DNA of 50,078 bases from Saccharibacillus sp. CPCC 101409 (GCF_030518235.1 NZ_JAULSA010000024.1:1-50078); one strand, 5' to 3'. Shown: positions 19,643-28,651, numbered from the stretch's first letter. A program made the numbers and translations. The notes: generated by a model from the letters alone, not told the origin.

Positions 19643-19912
19643 TTATTGATTTTCCAGTTCTTCCTTGCTTACCAAACCGATTAAAGCGTTTACAGCCTGC
19701 TCGGCGTCCGCGCCTTCCGCACTGATGTGGATTTCCGTACCGGAGCTGATGGCCAGACTCATGATCCCCATGATGCTCTTGGCGTTCACCTTTTTATCTT
19801 CCTTTTCTACAAAAATCTCGGAAGAATATTTGTTTGCTTCCTGGACGAACAAAGCCGCAGGTCTCGCATGCAGCCCCGTCTTCAGTCTAACGACCACCGG
19901 GTGCTTTGTCAT
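19643..19912 (-). CDS. HPr-family phosphocarrier in the crh position
   Basis: An 89-residue HPr-fold protein at the place that crh occupies in Bacillus subtilis (after rapZ-glmR-whiA). With the ATG at 19912, His15 (TGLHARPA) and Ser46 (NAKSIMGIMSLA) fall exactly at the canonical HPr numbers, which supports that start over a TTG two codons earlier. Crh proper has Gln15 and cannot accept phosphate from enzyme I; here the histidine is present, so it may work both in sugar PTS transport and, when phosphorylated on Ser46 by HprK (gene at 45463-46401), as a CcpA corepressor. Other parts (ALFVQEANKYSSEIFVEKEDKKVNAKSIM) are very Crh-like. Whether another ptsH exists is not visible here. Confidence 0.9.
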   Translation of the reverse strand: MTKHPVVVRLKTGLHARPAALFVQEANKYSSEIFVEKEDKKVNAKSIMGIMSLAISSGTEIHISAEGADAEQAVNALIGLVSKEELENQ

Positions 19913-19961
19913 GAGCAATCTTACCCCCTATACGAAATGAAGTTCCTGACGCAACGCATTA

Positions 19962-19976
19962 TTATACTTAGTATAA
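19962..19976. promoter_or_regulatory. Perfect dyad upstream of the HPr-like gene
   Basis: TTATACTTAGTATAA is a 15-base perfect palindrome about 50 bases before the HPr start codon. On the minus strand it includes TATACT and is followed by TATAAT-like sequence, so it may be part of a promoter or an operator. No good -35 box was found. Confidence 0.35.
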
Positions 19977-19998
19977 CATAACTTCGGTTGCTCACACT

Positions 19999-20111
19999 AG
20001 GGCCTGTACGCAAACTCACAGAAGTGAATCTTTTACAGCCTTTTTGCCCTCTACGGCGTCGTTTTCCCTTGACGCGCCCCGGCACGCCTTCGGAGTTTGC
20101 GCGCATGCCCT
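19999..20111. mobile_element. MITE-like element, copy 1
   Basis: A 113-bp block bounded by 19-bp inverted ends, AGGGCCTGTACGCAAACTC at 19999-20017 and the complement of AGGGCATGCGCGCAAACTC at 20093-20111 (three mismatches). Its interior matches the element at 32129-32323: CCCTTGAC-GCCCCGGCA-GCCTTCGG-type sequence near one end and GAAGTG-ATCTTT near the other. It holds no gene. It sits between whiA and the HPr-like gene. No clear target duplication was seen. Confidence 0.65.
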
Positions 20112-20207
20112 GGTGTAAAACCCGGCCTGCGCCGAAGCGGCGCAGACAGGCGAAATGAAACCGATCCCGCCGAAAGAATCGGAGCGGGCGAACGCAGAAA
20201 GCGGCGG

Positions 20208-21137
20208 TCAGCCGCCGCGGATCTTCTCCGCCATGATATCGAGCTTGCGCAGCCGGTGGTTGACGCCGGATTTGCTGACGGTTCCTTTGAGCAGCTCGCC
20301 TACTTCCTTGAGGTTGATCTCGGGGTGTTCCAGCCGGACTTCGGCCACTTCGCGCAGCTTCTCCGGCAGATTCTCCAGCCCGACTTCTTTTTGCAGGAAG
20401 CGGATATTGTCGATCTGCCGCACGGCGGCGCCGATCGTTTTGTTCAGGTTGGCCGTCTCGCAGTTGACGATCCGGTTGACCGAGTTGCGCATATCGCGCA
20501 TGATGCGGACGTCTTCGAATTTGAACAGAGCCTGGTGGGCTCCGATAATATTCAGCAGTTCAATGATCTTCTCGCCCTCTTTGAGGTAGAAAATAAAGCC
20601 TTTCTTACGCTCGATGCAGCGGGCGTTCAGGTTGAATTCGTTCGCCAGATCGACCAGCGACTGGCAGTGTTCTTCGTACATGGAGGCGATCTCCAGATGG
20701 TACGAGGAACCTTCCGGATTGTTGACCGAGCCTCCGGCCATAAAAGCGCCGCGCAGATAAGCCCGTTTGCAGCAGTTGTTGCGCACGATGTCGGGGCTGA
20801 TGCCCGGCAGGAAATTGAAGCCCTCGGATGTGATCTTAAGCGATCCGAGCAGCTCCTGCACACCGGCCGGAATCCGGACGATGTAGACGTTATTTTTTTT
20901 CAAACGCATTTTTTTGCGCACCAGCAGTTCGATATGGATAACAAAGTGCTTTTTGAGCAGCGAGTAAATCCGGCGTGCGATCGCCGCATTTTCGGTAGAG
21001 ATATCGAGAATGACTCTTTTGTTGGAGAGCTGGACCGAGCCGTTCATCCGGATCAGCGCGGACAGCTCCGCCTTTTCGCAGCAGGCATCCGCCTCCACCA
21101 TCGTCAATTCTTTCTTGGTTTGAGCCGCGAACGACAT
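20208..21137 (-). CDS. whiA: WhiA, DNA-binding protein related to LAGLIDADG endonucleases
   Basis: A 309-residue protein with an N-terminal degenerate LAGLIDADG homing-endonuclease-like domain ([40 protein letters not shown]) and a C-terminal helix-turn-helix ([29 protein letters not shown] region). In Streptomyces it controls sporulation; in Bacillus it affects cell division and chromosome segregation. It begins seven bases after glmR and belongs to the glk-rapZ-glmR-whiA operon. GGGGTG acts as its binding site. Length and motif order are typical. Confidence 0.96.
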   Translation of the reverse strand: MSFAAQTKKELTMVEADACCEKAELSALIRMNGSVQLSNKRVILDISTENAAIARRIYSLLKKHFVIHIELLVRKKMRLKKNNVYIVRIPAGVQELLGSLKITSEGFNFLPGISPDIVRNNCCKRAYLRGAFMAGGSVNNPEGSSYHLEIASMYEEHCQSLVDLANEFNLNARCIERKKGFIFYLKEGEKIIELLNIIGAHQALFKFEDVRIMRDMRNSVNRIVNCETANLNKTIGAAVRQIDNIRFLQKEVGLENLPEKLREVAEVRLEHPEINLKEVGELLKGTVSKSGVNHRLRKLDIMAEKIRGG

Positions 21138-21144
21138 GGACTGT

Positions 21145-22140
21145 TCACCCCTTTCGCATCATCCAGTCTTCCACAAGCCGATAAATATGTTCGCTGAGCT
21201 TCTCCGCGTCGTGGCGAAGATACGTGCCGTAGCGCACGAACGTGTCGGCGATAACGGTGCAGTTGGTGCAGGCCAGCTCTTCGAGATCCAGCCGGACCGG
21301 CGTCGCGCCTTCTTCCGCGTAGCGCTGCTGCACTTCTTCGGGAATATGGCCGCTGTTGACGAGCACATAATCGAACAGATGGCTGCCTACATGGTCGTAA
21401 ACGGCCTGCAAATGGTCCGCCACGCTGAAGCCGTCGGTTTCGCCCGGCTGCGTCATGACGTTGCAAATATACATTTTGACGGCATCGGACGCGACAACGG
21501 CTTCGGCCAGCTGCGGTACGAGCAGGTTCGGCAGCAGACTTGTATACAGGCTGCCCGGACCGATCAGGATCGCGTCGGCCCGCTGGATCGCCAGCACCGC
21601 TTCGGGCAGCGCTTCGACCTCCGCCGGCTCCAGGAAGATGCGTTTGATCCGGCCGCCGTATTCCGGAATGCTCGATTCGCCGCTGACGATCGTGCCGTCT
21701 TCCATCTCGGCGTGCAGGATCACGCCTTCTTTCGCGGCGGGATACACGCGGCCGCGAACGGCGAAGACCCGGCCGAGTTCGCGCACCGCAGTGACGAAGT
21801 CGCCGGAAATATCGGTCATGGCCGCCAGGATCAGGTTGCCGAGACTGTGCCCCGCCAGGCCGCCGCCGTTCTTGAACCGGTAGCTCAGCATGTCCGAGAG
21901 CAGAGGCTCCACGTCGGCCAGCGCCGTCAGCACGTTGCGGATATCGCCCGGCGGCGGCATTTGCATTTCGTTTCTCAGGATGCCCGAACTGCCTCCGTCG
22001 TCGGCCACCGTTACGATGGCGGTAATGTCGAGCGGCTCTTCCTTGAGGCCGCGCAGCATGACGGACAGCCCCGTTCCGCCGCCCATCACCACGATGCGCG
22101 GACGACGAACGGGACGCTGCGCCTGTTGCTTGCTATTCAT
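21145..22140 (-). CDS. glmR: GlmR (YvcK), UDP-GlcNAc-binding regulator of cell-wall precursor supply
   Basis: A 331-residue protein of the YvcK/CofD-like family. The nucleotide-sugar binding region begins with [17 protein letters not shown] and continues with VADDGGSSG and [24 protein letters not shown] and [14 protein letters not shown] are later signature blocks. In Bacillus, GlmR binds UDP-GlcNAc and stimulates GlmS to keep carbon flowing into peptidoglycan on gluconeogenic sources; it also helps localise PBP1. The first 14 residues are a basic, Gln-rich extension. GAGGAGTG precedes the ATG. It lies between rapZ and whiA as in other Firmicutes. Confidence 0.95.
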   Translation of the reverse strand: MNSKQQAQRPVRRPRIVVMGGGTGLSVMLRGLKEEPLDITAIVTVADDGGSSGILRNEMQMPPPGDIRNVLTALADVEPLLSDMLSYRFKNGGGLAGHSLGNLILAAMTDISGDFVTAVRELGRVFAVRGRVYPAAKEGVILHAEMEDGTIVSGESSIPEYGGRIKRIFLEPAEVEALPEAVLAIQRADAILIGPGSLYTSLLPNLLVPQLAEAVVASDAVKMYICNVMTQPGETDGFSVADHLQAVYDHVGSHLFDYVLVNSGHIPEEVQQRYAEEGATPVRLDLEELACTNCTVIADTFVRYGTYLRHDAEKLSEHIYRLVEDWMMRKG

Positions 22141-22220
22141 GAATGTTCACTCCTCCGTACGTCGGCCGCCTCGAATACTGCGTATAACGCTTCAAAAAGT
22201 CTACGATCCGGTCAACGCAC

Positions 22221-23126
22221 TCAGTGGCGGTCCCGTTCGGCGTCGCGATGGTTCACGCGCACCCGTTCCGTTTCGCTCGCGCCCAGCATCCGGCCCAGGT
22301 ATTCGGAAATGGCGACCGAACGGTGCTTGCCGCCGGTACAGCCGATGCCGATAATGACCTGGCTTTTGCCTTCTTTGCGGTACTGCGGAATCAGAAAGTG
22401 CAGCATGTCCAGCAGCTTCGTCAGGAAAGCCTGCGTCTCCGGCCATTTCATCACGTAATCGTACACGTCGCTGTTCTGTCCGGTCAGCGGGCGCAGATTG
22501 TCGACATAATGCGGGTTCGGCAGAAACCGCACGTCGAAGATCAAGTCGGCGTCGATCGGCACGCCGTACTTGAAACCGAACGACGTAACGTTTACCGAAA
22601 GGCGGTTGCTCTCCATATGCGCGAAGCGCGAAATAATCTTTTCTTTGAGCACGGCCGGCTTCATATTGGTCGTATCGATAATCTGCGTGGCCGAGTTTCT
22701 CAGTTCCTCCAGCATTTTGCGCTCCAGGCGAATCCCGTCGAGCGGCATGCCGTCCGGCGCGAGCGGATGCCGTCTGCGGCTTTCTTTGTACCGCTGCACC
22801 AGCACCGCGTCGTTCGCGTCGAGGAACAGGATCTCGCTGTGGATCGTAAAATGGTCCTTGATATAAGCGAGCGATTCCGACAGCGCGGCGAAGAACTCGC
22901 GGCCGCGCAGGTCGATCACCAGCGCGACTTTGGCGATCTTGCCGTTGGACTGCTCGATCAGCTCCGCGAACTTGGGGATCAGCACCGGCGGCAGGTTGTC
23001 GACGCAGAAAAAGCCCAGGTCTTCCAGGCTCTGTACCGCGATCGTCTTGCCGGCGCCGGACATACCCGTAATAATCATCAATGTGGCGGCGGAAGCCGCC
23101 GCGTTCTCGCTCGAAATCTCGGTCAT
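22221..23126 (-). CDS. rapZ: RapZ/YvcJ RNase adapter and nucleotide-binding protein
   Basis: A 301-residue P-loop protein: Walker A at 21-28 (GMSGAGKT), then [17 protein letters not shown], and the C-terminal RapZ domain with SFGFKYG and [14 protein letters not shown]. In E. coli RapZ presents GlmZ small RNA to RNase E; in Bacillus YvcJ binds and hydrolyses nucleotides and affects competence, so the exact role here is unknown. The ATG at 23126 fits AAGGGAGGG upstream; a longer frame from 23168 has no site. It follows glk after about 60 bases and precedes glmR. Confidence 0.94.
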   Translation of the reverse strand: MTEISSENAAASAATLMIITGMSGAGKTIAVQSLEDLGFFCVDNLPPVLIPKFAELIEQSNGKIAKVALVIDLRGREFFAALSESLAYIKDHFTIHSEILFLDANDAVLVQRYKESRRRHPLAPDGMPLDGIRLERKMLEELRNSATQIIDTTNMKPAVLKEKIISRFAHMESNRLSVNVTSFGFKYGVPIDADLIFDVRFLPNPHYVDNLRPLTGQNSDVYDYVMKWPETQAFLTKLLDMLHFLIPQYRKEGKSQVIIGIGCTGGKHRSVAISEYLGRMLGASETERVRVNHRDAERDRH

Positions 23127-23184
23127 CCCGATTCCCTCCCTTGTCCGGCGTTTAGCGCGAGTCTTCAAGGCTTGAAGACGCGCA

Positions 23185-24132
23185 CTAGCGAATCAGCAGT
23201 CCGGCGGCGCCGATCATGCCGGCGTCGTTGCCGAGCACGGCGGGAACGATCTCCACGCCTTTTTGCAGCGGTTCCGGCGTCAGCTGGGCGAACGTTTCGC
23301 GAATCGGCGCGAACAGGATCTCGCCCGCTTTCGATACGCCGCCGCCGATAATAAAGCTCTGCGGGTTCAGTACGGCCGCAAAAGCCGCCATCGACTTGCC
23401 CAGATAGAACGCCGCCCGCTTCACGATGCGCAGCGCCACTTCGTCGCCGGCTTTGGCCGCGTCGAATACCGTTTTGGCCGTAATCTCGCTCGCGTCGGCG
23501 ATAAAAGTGCGCTCGCCGCGCTCCACGGCTTCTTTCGCCATGCGGATAATGCCGGTCGCCGACGATACGGTTTCCAGGCAGCCCATCTTGCCGCAGCCGC
23601 ATTGGATCGCTTCCAGATCCGGCACCACCGCGACGTGGCCGATCTCGCCGGCCATGCCGGAGAAACCCTGGTAGATGCCGCCGTTGATAATAATACCGCC
23701 GCCCACGCCGGTTCCCAGCGTGTAGCAGACGCAGTTCTCCACGCCCGCTCCCGCGCCGCTCCAGGCTTCCCCGAGCGCCGCGACGTTCGCGTCGTTGTCG
23801 ATCCGCACGGGCTTGCCGAGCCGCTCTTCGAGAATCGCGCGGATCGGAACGTCCTTGAGGCCTATGTTCGGAGCCATGACGATAATGCCGTCACGGACAT
23901 TCGTGAATCCGGCGACTCCGGCTCCGACTCCGGCCAGCTGCTCCCAGGAATAAGACGATTCTTCGACGACGCGGCGAACGTAAGCCTCCATGTTGGAGAT
24001 TACCGTTTCCGGTCCATCCGCCACTCCCGTGGGCCCTTCGTAGGTATGCAGCAAAACGCCGCTCTCGCTGCACAAACCGACCTTGATCGTGGTGCCGCCC
24101 AGATCCATTCCGACGTAGACATTTTCAGACAT
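23185..24132 (-). CDS. glcK: Glucokinase, ROK family
   Basis: Phosphorylates glucose with ATP in the cytoplasm. The 315-residue protein starts with the ATP motif [14 protein letters not shown], carries the glucose-binding [13 protein letters not shown] and the zinc-binding cluster [12 protein letters not shown], and ends with the second phosphate motif [14 protein letters not shown]. An ATG at 24132 with AAAGGTGG eight bases upstream is preferred over a GTG at 24144. It is the first gene of the operon with rapZ, glmR and whiA; it takes the place of yvcI in the Bacillus order, tying hexose entry to GlmR and the HPr-like gene. A consensus promoter lies about 80 bases upstream. Confidence 0.94.
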   Translation of the reverse strand: MSENVYVGMDLGGTTIKVGLCSESGVLLHTYEGPTGVADGPETVISNMEAYVRRVVEESSYSWEQLAGVGAGVAGFTNVRDGIIVMAPNIGLKDVPIRAILEERLGKPVRIDNDANVAALGEAWSGAGAGVENCVCYTLGTGVGGGIIINGGIYQGFSGMAGEIGHVAVVPDLEAIQCGCGKMGCLETVSSATGIIRMAKEAVERGERTFIADASEITAKTVFDAAKAGDEVALRIVKRAAFYLGKSMAAFAAVLNPQSFIIGGGVSKAGEILFAPIRETFAQLTPEPLQKGVEIVPAVLGNDAGMIGAAGLLIR

Positions 24133-24214
24133 GATACAAGCCACCTTTTTTCTTCAATATAGAAAATGACGAAGCATTTTTGCCTTGGTCTAAAACTCGT
24201 TTCCTTCGTCTCCC

Positions 24215-24243
24215 ACTATAAGCGAACGCCCGGTTCCGGTCAA
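24215..24243 (-). promoter_or_regulatory. Sigma-A promoter of the glcK-rapZ-glmR-whiA operon
   Basis: TTGACC (24243-24238) and TATAGT (24220-24215) on the minus strand, 17 bases apart. A 13-base direct repeat (AGCGAACGCCCGG, at 24221 and 24243) covers the spacer and the upstream edge. The rest of the gap up to 24430 is GC-rich and shows no gene. Confidence 0.8.
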
Positions 24244-24430
24244 GCGAACGCCCGGCCCCGCAAAGCCTTGCCGCGCAAGGGCCGAAAGCCTTTTCCCCGG
24301 CCTTTGCGGCCCTCGATTGCCCGTTCGCGCGGACTTCATCCGGAGTCCGGCACGCCCGGATGCGTGGAAAGCCGCGCGGCGCGGGCGTTCGGAACCGCTG
24401 CGCCGTTCCCGGCGGAAATCCGCCGTGCGG

Positions 24431-24466
24431 CAAAAAGCCCTTTTCCGCCTCCGGGCGGAAAAGGGC
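24431..24466 (-). terminator. Terminator after the DUF438 gene
   Basis: GCCCTTTTCCGCC at 24437-24449 pairs perfectly with GGCGGAAAAGGGC at 24454-24466 and is followed by five T residues on the minus strand. Confidence 0.9.
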
Positions 24467-24513
24467 AAAACAACGATTTCGGACAGCGTAAGCTTGCTTT
24501 TCGGCGGCCGCGG

Positions 24514-26193
24514 TCAGATTTCGGACAGAATGCGTTTCTGTCCTTCCAATTCGCGGATCGGCGCGATATTCTGCGTGAACTCCAGCGTGCCCAGATAAGA
24601 ACCCTGCCCGTCGCGGATCGCGAAGTAGCGGATATACACGAACTTGTCTTTGACCGGAATCCAGAAATCTTCGTGGTCTTTGCGGCCCGCTTTGAAGTCG
24701 TTCAGCAGTTCTTCGACCACATGCACGCTTTGCGGCGGGTGGCAGTTCTGCACCGAGCGGCCGATAACGGCTTTGGTGCGCGCGAAGATCCGTTCTTTGC
24801 CGTGCGAGAAGTAGCGCACGATGTCGTTCTCGTCGATAAACGTCAGGTCGACCGGCAGATGGTTCATAATCAGCTCAAGCTGCTGCACGGACAGGATGCC
24901 CGTTGCGAAGCGGACGTAACCGTCCGTGATCGGAGCGGCAGCGGCCGGCTCCGCCGATTTCGGCGGCGAAGAGATGGAAGTCCCGTGCGAAGCCGCTGCG
25001 CCGCCGGCCGCCGCAGACGCGGCCTGTCCGCTGGCGAACGCGGCCATTTCCGCCGCCTGCCGGGCCATCTCGGCGGCCTGCGCCGCCATCTTCGCCGCCT
25101 GTTCGGCCATGCCGGCCGGCTGCGCCGGCTGTTCCGGCTTCGCGGCTTCCGCTTCGGCTTTCGCTTCCGCCGCAAGCATGTCCGCGACCCACTTCGGCAT
25201 CTGCGCCCCGGATGCCGCGGCCTCGGCCGCGAAGGCCGGCATACCGCCGGCGGCCGGTCCGCCGACTGCGGCTTCCGGGCGGGAAGCCGGCCGTCCCGGC
25301 TGCGCCGGCGCTTGCGGCGCGTTTGCGGCGCCGGCCGCGGCTTCGGGCGTCCCGGCGGCTTTGCCCGGTTCCGCCGCGCGGGCCGGCGTCCAGCGCGCCG
25401 TGCCCGGAATCAGGCAGTAGCCGATTTCTTCCGTTTCGTCGGCGATTTTGACCCATTCGTCTTCGGTCAGTTTTTTCAGCGCCATCGGCAGCAGGATATT
25501 TTCTTCCTTGAAGACCATCCCGTCCACTTCCTGCACCGCGTATTCGACCTGCGCCCGCACTTTTTCCCGGTCGCCGTCGTATTCCGTCAGCAGCCGCTTC
25601 GCTTCTTTGACCGCGGCCCGGATACCGTCGTCCACGCCCCACATGACCTGGGTCGGACCGTAAATGCCGTAGCGCTCCAGATAAGGGAACAGCAGATTTT
25701 CTTTGCGCGAATAATGTTTGTCCACATCCAGCAGCAGGTTCAAATCCTCCACCAGCTTAAACCGGTTCTTGTCGGAATCGTCTTTCAGGAATTTCTCCAG
25801 ATGCAGCCCGATCGAGAAGCCGGTCAGCCGTTCCAGCTCGCGGTTTTCCAGCTTGAACGTATGCACCGGGTGGCCCGGCTGCTCTTCCGGCGCCGAAGGC
25901 GCGGAGCGGTGAATATCCGAGATCGAACCTTCGAAGATCGAGGCGTGGACCGAGCACAGCCGCTGCACCTCGGACACCGGAATGCCTTCCTCGCGCATCA
26001 TCGTTTCTTCGAGCTTCGAGATTTCTTCCACTTCCACGCTGCCTACCGCTTCGCGGAACCGCTCTTTGACCTCGGCCGGATTCGCGCCCGCGTGCAGGTC
26101 CTTGATAATCGACTTCAGTTCTTCCATTCTCCGCGTTTGTTCCGGGTCCAGGGTCTGCGCCGCGTGCTCCCGGTTGTTGATGAGTTCGCTCAT
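24514..26193 (-). CDS. DUF438, hemerythrin and PAS domain protein with Ala-rich linker
   Basis: A 559-residue cytoplasmic protein. Residues about 18-100 match DUF438 (EELKSIIKDLHAGANPAEVK); about 110-265 form a hemerythrin HHE-type helical domain (HPVHTFKLENRELERL, DVDKHYSRKENLLFPYLER, FKEENILLPMALKKL); about 430-550 are a PAS domain of the PAS_10 type (HLPVDLTFIDENDIVRYFSHG, YFAIRDGQGSYLGTLEFTQNI). Family members are linked to oxygen or nitric oxide sensing and anaerobic metabolism. Residues about 270-425 are an unusually long Ala/Pro/Gly linker with repeated MAxQAAxMA heptad-like units. It is preceded by a DUF1858 gene in the same operon, a common pairing. AAAGGAGA precedes the ATG. Confidence 0.88.
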   Translation of the reverse strand: MSELINNREHAAQTLDPEQTRRMEELKSIIKDLHAGANPAEVKERFREAVGSVEVEEISKLEETMMREEGIPVSEVQRLCSVHASIFEGSISDIHRSAPSAPEEQPGHPVHTFKLENRELERLTGFSIGLHLEKFLKDDSDKNRFKLVEDLNLLLDVDKHYSRKENLLFPYLERYGIYGPTQVMWGVDDGIRAAVKEAKRLLTEYDGDREKVRAQVEYAVQEVDGMVFKEENILLPMALKKLTEDEWVKIADETEEIGYCLIPGTARWTPARAAEPGKAAGTPEAAAGAANAPQAPAQPGRPASRPEAAVGGPAAGGMPAFAAEAAASGAQMPKWVADMLAAEAKAEAEAAKPEQPAQPAGMAEQAAKMAAQAAEMARQAAEMAAFASGQAASAAAGGAAASHGTSISSPPKSAEPAAAAPITDGYVRFATGILSVQQLELIMNHLPVDLTFIDENDIVRYFSHGKERIFARTKAVIGRSVQNCHPPQSVHVVEELLNDFKAGRKDHEDFWIPVKDKFVYIRYFAIRDGQGSYLGTLEFTQNIAPIRELEGQKRILSEI

Positions 26194-26331
26194 GATGATT
26201 TCTCTCCTTTTTAACGTAGGTTCGTGTCGAAGTTTCGTTTCCGCTCCGCGTCGTCCTTTTATCGAAAAAGTTATCGAAAAAGCCCGTCCGGGCCTTTATA
26301 TCGCGCCGATCCGCCGGCCGTGCCGCGCTCT

Positions 26332-26559
26332 CTATCCGACCACTTCGTACCCGCGCGCTTCGAAAGCTTCGCGCAGTTTGCCGGGATCGATCCGCTTCAT
26401 TTTCGCTCCTTTGAGCGGCGTCATAAATTTGCCCATCGTTTCCAGCATGCCCGGCTCCGAGATTTTCCGAAAGCCCAGCTCCGCCATAATCGCCGCCACT
26501 TCCGGTTCCTCGCTCACCAGCTCGTAGACCGTGCGGCCCAGATCGATTCGTTTGCCCAT
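26332..26559 (-). CDS. DUF1858 small protein
   Basis: A 75-residue protein that starts MGKRIDLGRTVYELV and contains a pattern typical of DUF1858 (a PEVAAIMAELGF segment followed by KFMTPLKGAKMKRIDPGKLREA). DUF1858 domains accompany DUF438/hemerythrin proteins and Ric/YtfE-like iron-sulphur repair factors, so a role in nitrosative stress or low oxygen is suggested by family context. GGGAGG lies nine bases before the ATG. It begins the two-gene unit with the DUF438 gene, 138 bases upstream of it. Confidence 0.8.
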   Translation of the reverse strand: MGKRIDLGRTVYELVSEEPEVAAIMAELGFRKISEPGMLETMGKFMTPLKGAKMKRIDPGKLREAFEARGYEVVG

Positions 26560-26622
26560 ACTTTCGTGTCCTCCCGGATACCGGACCGCGATCCGTGACC
26601 GCCGAATCCGTTCAAATTTGCG

Positions 26623-26637
26623 TGAAAACCATTCTCA
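26623..26637. promoter_or_regulatory. Fur-like dyad near the DUF1858 transcription start
   Basis: TGAAAACCATTCTCA agrees with 11 of the 14 arm positions of the 7-1-7 Fur/PerR/Zur type palindrome (TGATAAT-N-ATTATCA). It lies at the predicted start of transcription. Which Fur-family member would bind, if any, cannot be told. Confidence 0.4.
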
Positions 26638-26645
26638 TCCCGACT

Positions 26646-26686
26646 TTATCACGCGGCTATTTCTCAACTTGTGATTTGACGCACAA
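26646..26686 (-). promoter_or_regulatory. FNR/CRP-like box and -10 region of the DUF1858-DUF438 operon
   Basis: TTGTGATTTGACGCACAA at 26669-26686 fits the TGTGA-N6-TCACA pattern with one mismatch. On the minus strand a TGATAA -10-like box (26651-26646) follows so that the dyad centre would be about 38-41 bases before the start, the class II position for FNR-type activators. There is no good -35 box, which fits activator dependence. The inference of anaerobic control is supported by the gene content but untested. Confidence 0.55.
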
Positions 26687-26702
26687 AGTTTATTTTTCGT
26701 AT

Positions 26703-26750
26703 AAAAAAGCGCGCCGGACCGGCGGTTTCCCCGCTTGTCCAAACGCGCTT
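26703..26750 (-). terminator. Terminator after the AAA ATPase gene
   Basis: An outer AAGCGCG/CGCGCTT stem with an inner GGAC/GTCC pair encloses a GC-rich loop, followed by six A on the plus strand (T tract on the minus strand). It lies about 40 bases past the stop at 26788. Confidence 0.65.
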
Positions 26751-26787
26751 CTTTCATCATACGTCTCCATGGCTATGCGTAAACCGC

Positions 26788-27579
26788 TTACTCCGATTCC
26801 GGATCGCTGCCTTGCAGCAGTTCCTCCAGCATTTTTTCCCGGTTGTTGAGAAACTCCCGCGTGACGATATAATGCTCCGTTTCCTCCACCTTGCGCTCCC
26901 GAATGCCGCCGGCGGTCAGGCTGTACAGCCGCGAGTCAGGATAAGCCATCAGCAGCGGGGAGTGGGTGGAGATGATAAACTGCCCGCCGCTGCGCGCCAG
27001 CTCGTGAATCCGGGTAAGCATCGCCAGCTGCCGCACGGGAGACAGCGCCGCTTCCGGCTCGTCGAGAATATACAGGCCGTTCGAACCGAACCGGTTCATA
27101 AACGTCGCGAAAAAAGCTTCCCCGTGCGACTGCTCGTGCAGCGAGCGTCCGCCGTAGCTGTCGATGATCCTGCCGCCGCTGCACGGTTCTTTGTCCAGCT
27201 CGTCGATCGTCGTCGCCACATTATAGTAGCTCTCCGCGCGGAAAAAGAACCCGTCTTTCGGACGCGCCGCGCCCCGAACCAGCCGGATATGCCGGTGCAG
27301 CGGGGAATGCGTTTCCGCCGTCGCGAAATTGAAGTTGAGCGTGCCGCCTTCGGGATTGAACCCCCACGCGGTCGCGATTGCTTCGAGCAGCGTCGATTTG
27401 CCGACTCCGTTCTCGCCGATCAGATACGTGACCCTGCCGTGAAACTCGATATTCTCCAGCGCGCGCACCGCGGGCAGCGAGAACGGGTACACGTCCATCG
27501 ACTCGATCCGCTCCCGCAGCAGCTCGGCGCTTCTCAGATAGCGGCGGTCGGGACCGCCTTTTTGCTCTCCATACGCCAT
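26788..27579 (-). CDS. AAA/ABC-type ATPase of unknown role
   Basis: A 263-residue ATPase of the RecF/SMC-like AAA_21 type: Walker A GENGVGKST at 55-63, signature-like SLHEQSHGEAFFATF near 146-160, Walker B LYILDEPEAAL near 169-179 and the H-loop ISTHSPLLM near 205. There is no coiled-coil insertion and no partner gene nearby, so this is not evidently an OLD or Septu-type defence protein; similar single-domain proteins are common and uncharacterised. AAAGGAGG precedes the ATG. It is flanked by its own terminator and by that of trxB, so it is probably a single-gene unit. Confidence 0.8.
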   Translation of the reverse strand: MAYGEQKGGPDRRYLRSAELLRERIESMDVYPFSLPAVRALENIEFHGRVTYLIGENGVGKSTLLEAIATAWGFNPEGGTLNFNFATAETHSPLHRHIRLVRGAARPKDGFFFRAESYYNVATTIDELDKEPCSGGRIIDSYGGRSLHEQSHGEAFFATFMNRFGSNGLYILDEPEAALSPVRQLAMLTRIHELARSGGQFIISTHSPLLMAYPDSRLYSLTAGGIRERKVEETEHYIVTREFLNNREKMLEELLQGSDPESE

Positions 27580-27627
27580 CCGCCCGCCTCCTTTCGCTTT
27601 TATTTCTTGAAAAAGTTCTTGTTCGTT

Positions 27628-27682
27628 AAAAAAAGAACGCGCCGACGAAAGGGTCCGTTACGGAGTCCCGTCTGCGCGTTCT
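27628..27682 (-). terminator. Terminator after trxB
   Basis: AGAACGCGCCGACG pairs with CGTCTGCGCGTTCT (one mismatch) around a GGGTCCGTTACGGAGTCC loop that can itself fold; seven T residues follow on the minus strand. Confidence 0.8.
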
Positions 27683-27697
27683 GCGTTGTTTTTTCTT

Positions 27698-28651
27698 TTA
27701 GCGGTCCAGCGTTTCGCTCCAGTCGTGCACGACGCTGCCTTCGAGATATTTCTCGCAGTCCATCGCCGCCATGCAGCCGCTGCCCGCAGCCGTGATCGCC
27801 TGGCGGTACTTCGTATCCTGCACGTCGCCGCAGGCGAAGACGCCCGGGATATTCGTTTCCGTCGTACCCGGCTTCACGACCACGTAGCCGTGTCCGTCCA
27901 GCTCGACGTGCCCCTGCAGGAACGTCGTGTTCGGCGTATGGCCGATCGCCACGAACACGCCGTCCGCTTCGATCAATTCTTCCTGGCCGGTCTCGTTGTT
28001 GAGCACTTTCAGCCCTTTGAGGCCGGTCTCGCCCGCCACCACTTCAAGCGGTTTGCGGTTGAGCGCCCAGCTGACTTTCTCGTTTTCGCGCGCGCGGTCC
28101 TGCATGATCTTCGAAGCGCGCAGCTCGTCGCGGCGGTTAACCACTTTGACGTCCGTCGCGAAACGGGTCAGGAAGCTGGCTTCTTCCATCGCGGAATCGC
28201 CGCCGCCGATGACGATCAGCTTTTTGCCGCGGAAAAAGAATCCGTCGCACGTCGCACAGGTGCTCACGCCGCGGCCGATATTGTCCTGTTCGCCCGGGAT
28301 GCCGAGGTAGCGGGCCGAAGCGCCGGTCGAAATAATGACCGAATCCGCTTCGATCGTATCGGAACCTTCAACGGTGATCTTGAACGGACGCTGCGAGAAG
28401 TCGACCGCGTCGACCCAGCCGTTGACGAATTGCGCGCCGAAGCGCTCCGCCTGCTTGCGCATATTATCCATCAATTCCGGTCCCATGATCCCCTGCGGGA
28501 AGCCCGGGAAGTTCTCGATTTCGGTCGTCGTCGTCAGCTGTCCGCCCGGTTGAAGCCCTTCGATCACGATCGGGTTCAGGTTGGCGCGGGCCAGATAGAT
28601 CGCCGCCGTCAGACCGGAAGGTCCGGTTCCGATTACTACTGTTCTATGCAT
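27698..28651 (-). CDS. trxB: Thioredoxin-disulfide reductase
   Basis: NADPH-dependent flavoenzyme that reduces thioredoxin. The 317-residue product has the FAD motif VVIGTGPSGLTAAIY at the N-terminus, the redox-active CATC at Cys132-Cys135, the NADPH motif IVIGGGDSAMEEA, and a C-terminal FAD segment (GVFACGDVQDTKYRQAITAAGSG). The ATG at 28651 follows AAGGAGGATG; the frame extends upstream with no site. It begins 34 bases after the TPR-HTH gene, so the two are likely cotranscribed. Certain identification. Confidence 0.97.
   Translation of the reverse strand: MHRTVVIGTGPSGLTAAIYLARANLNPIVIEGLQPGGQLTTTTEIENFPGFPQGIMGPELMDNMRKQAERFGAQFVNGWVDAVDFSQRPFKITVEGSDTIEADSVIISTGASARYLGIPGEQDNIGRGVSTCATCDGFFFRGKKLIVIGGGDSAMEEASFLTRFATDVKVVNRRDELRASKIMQDRARENEKVSWALNRKPLEVVAGETGLKGLKVLNNETGQEELIEADGVFVAIGHTPNTTFLQGHVELDGHGYVVVKPGTTETNIPGVFACGDVQDTKYRQAITAAGSGCMAAMDCEKYLEGSVVHDWSETLDR

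Noticed and set aside
26788..27579. AAA ATPase as a phage-defence protein
   Set aside because: It is a single-gene unit of 263 residues without a nuclease or other effector partner; Walker motifs alone do not support a defence role.
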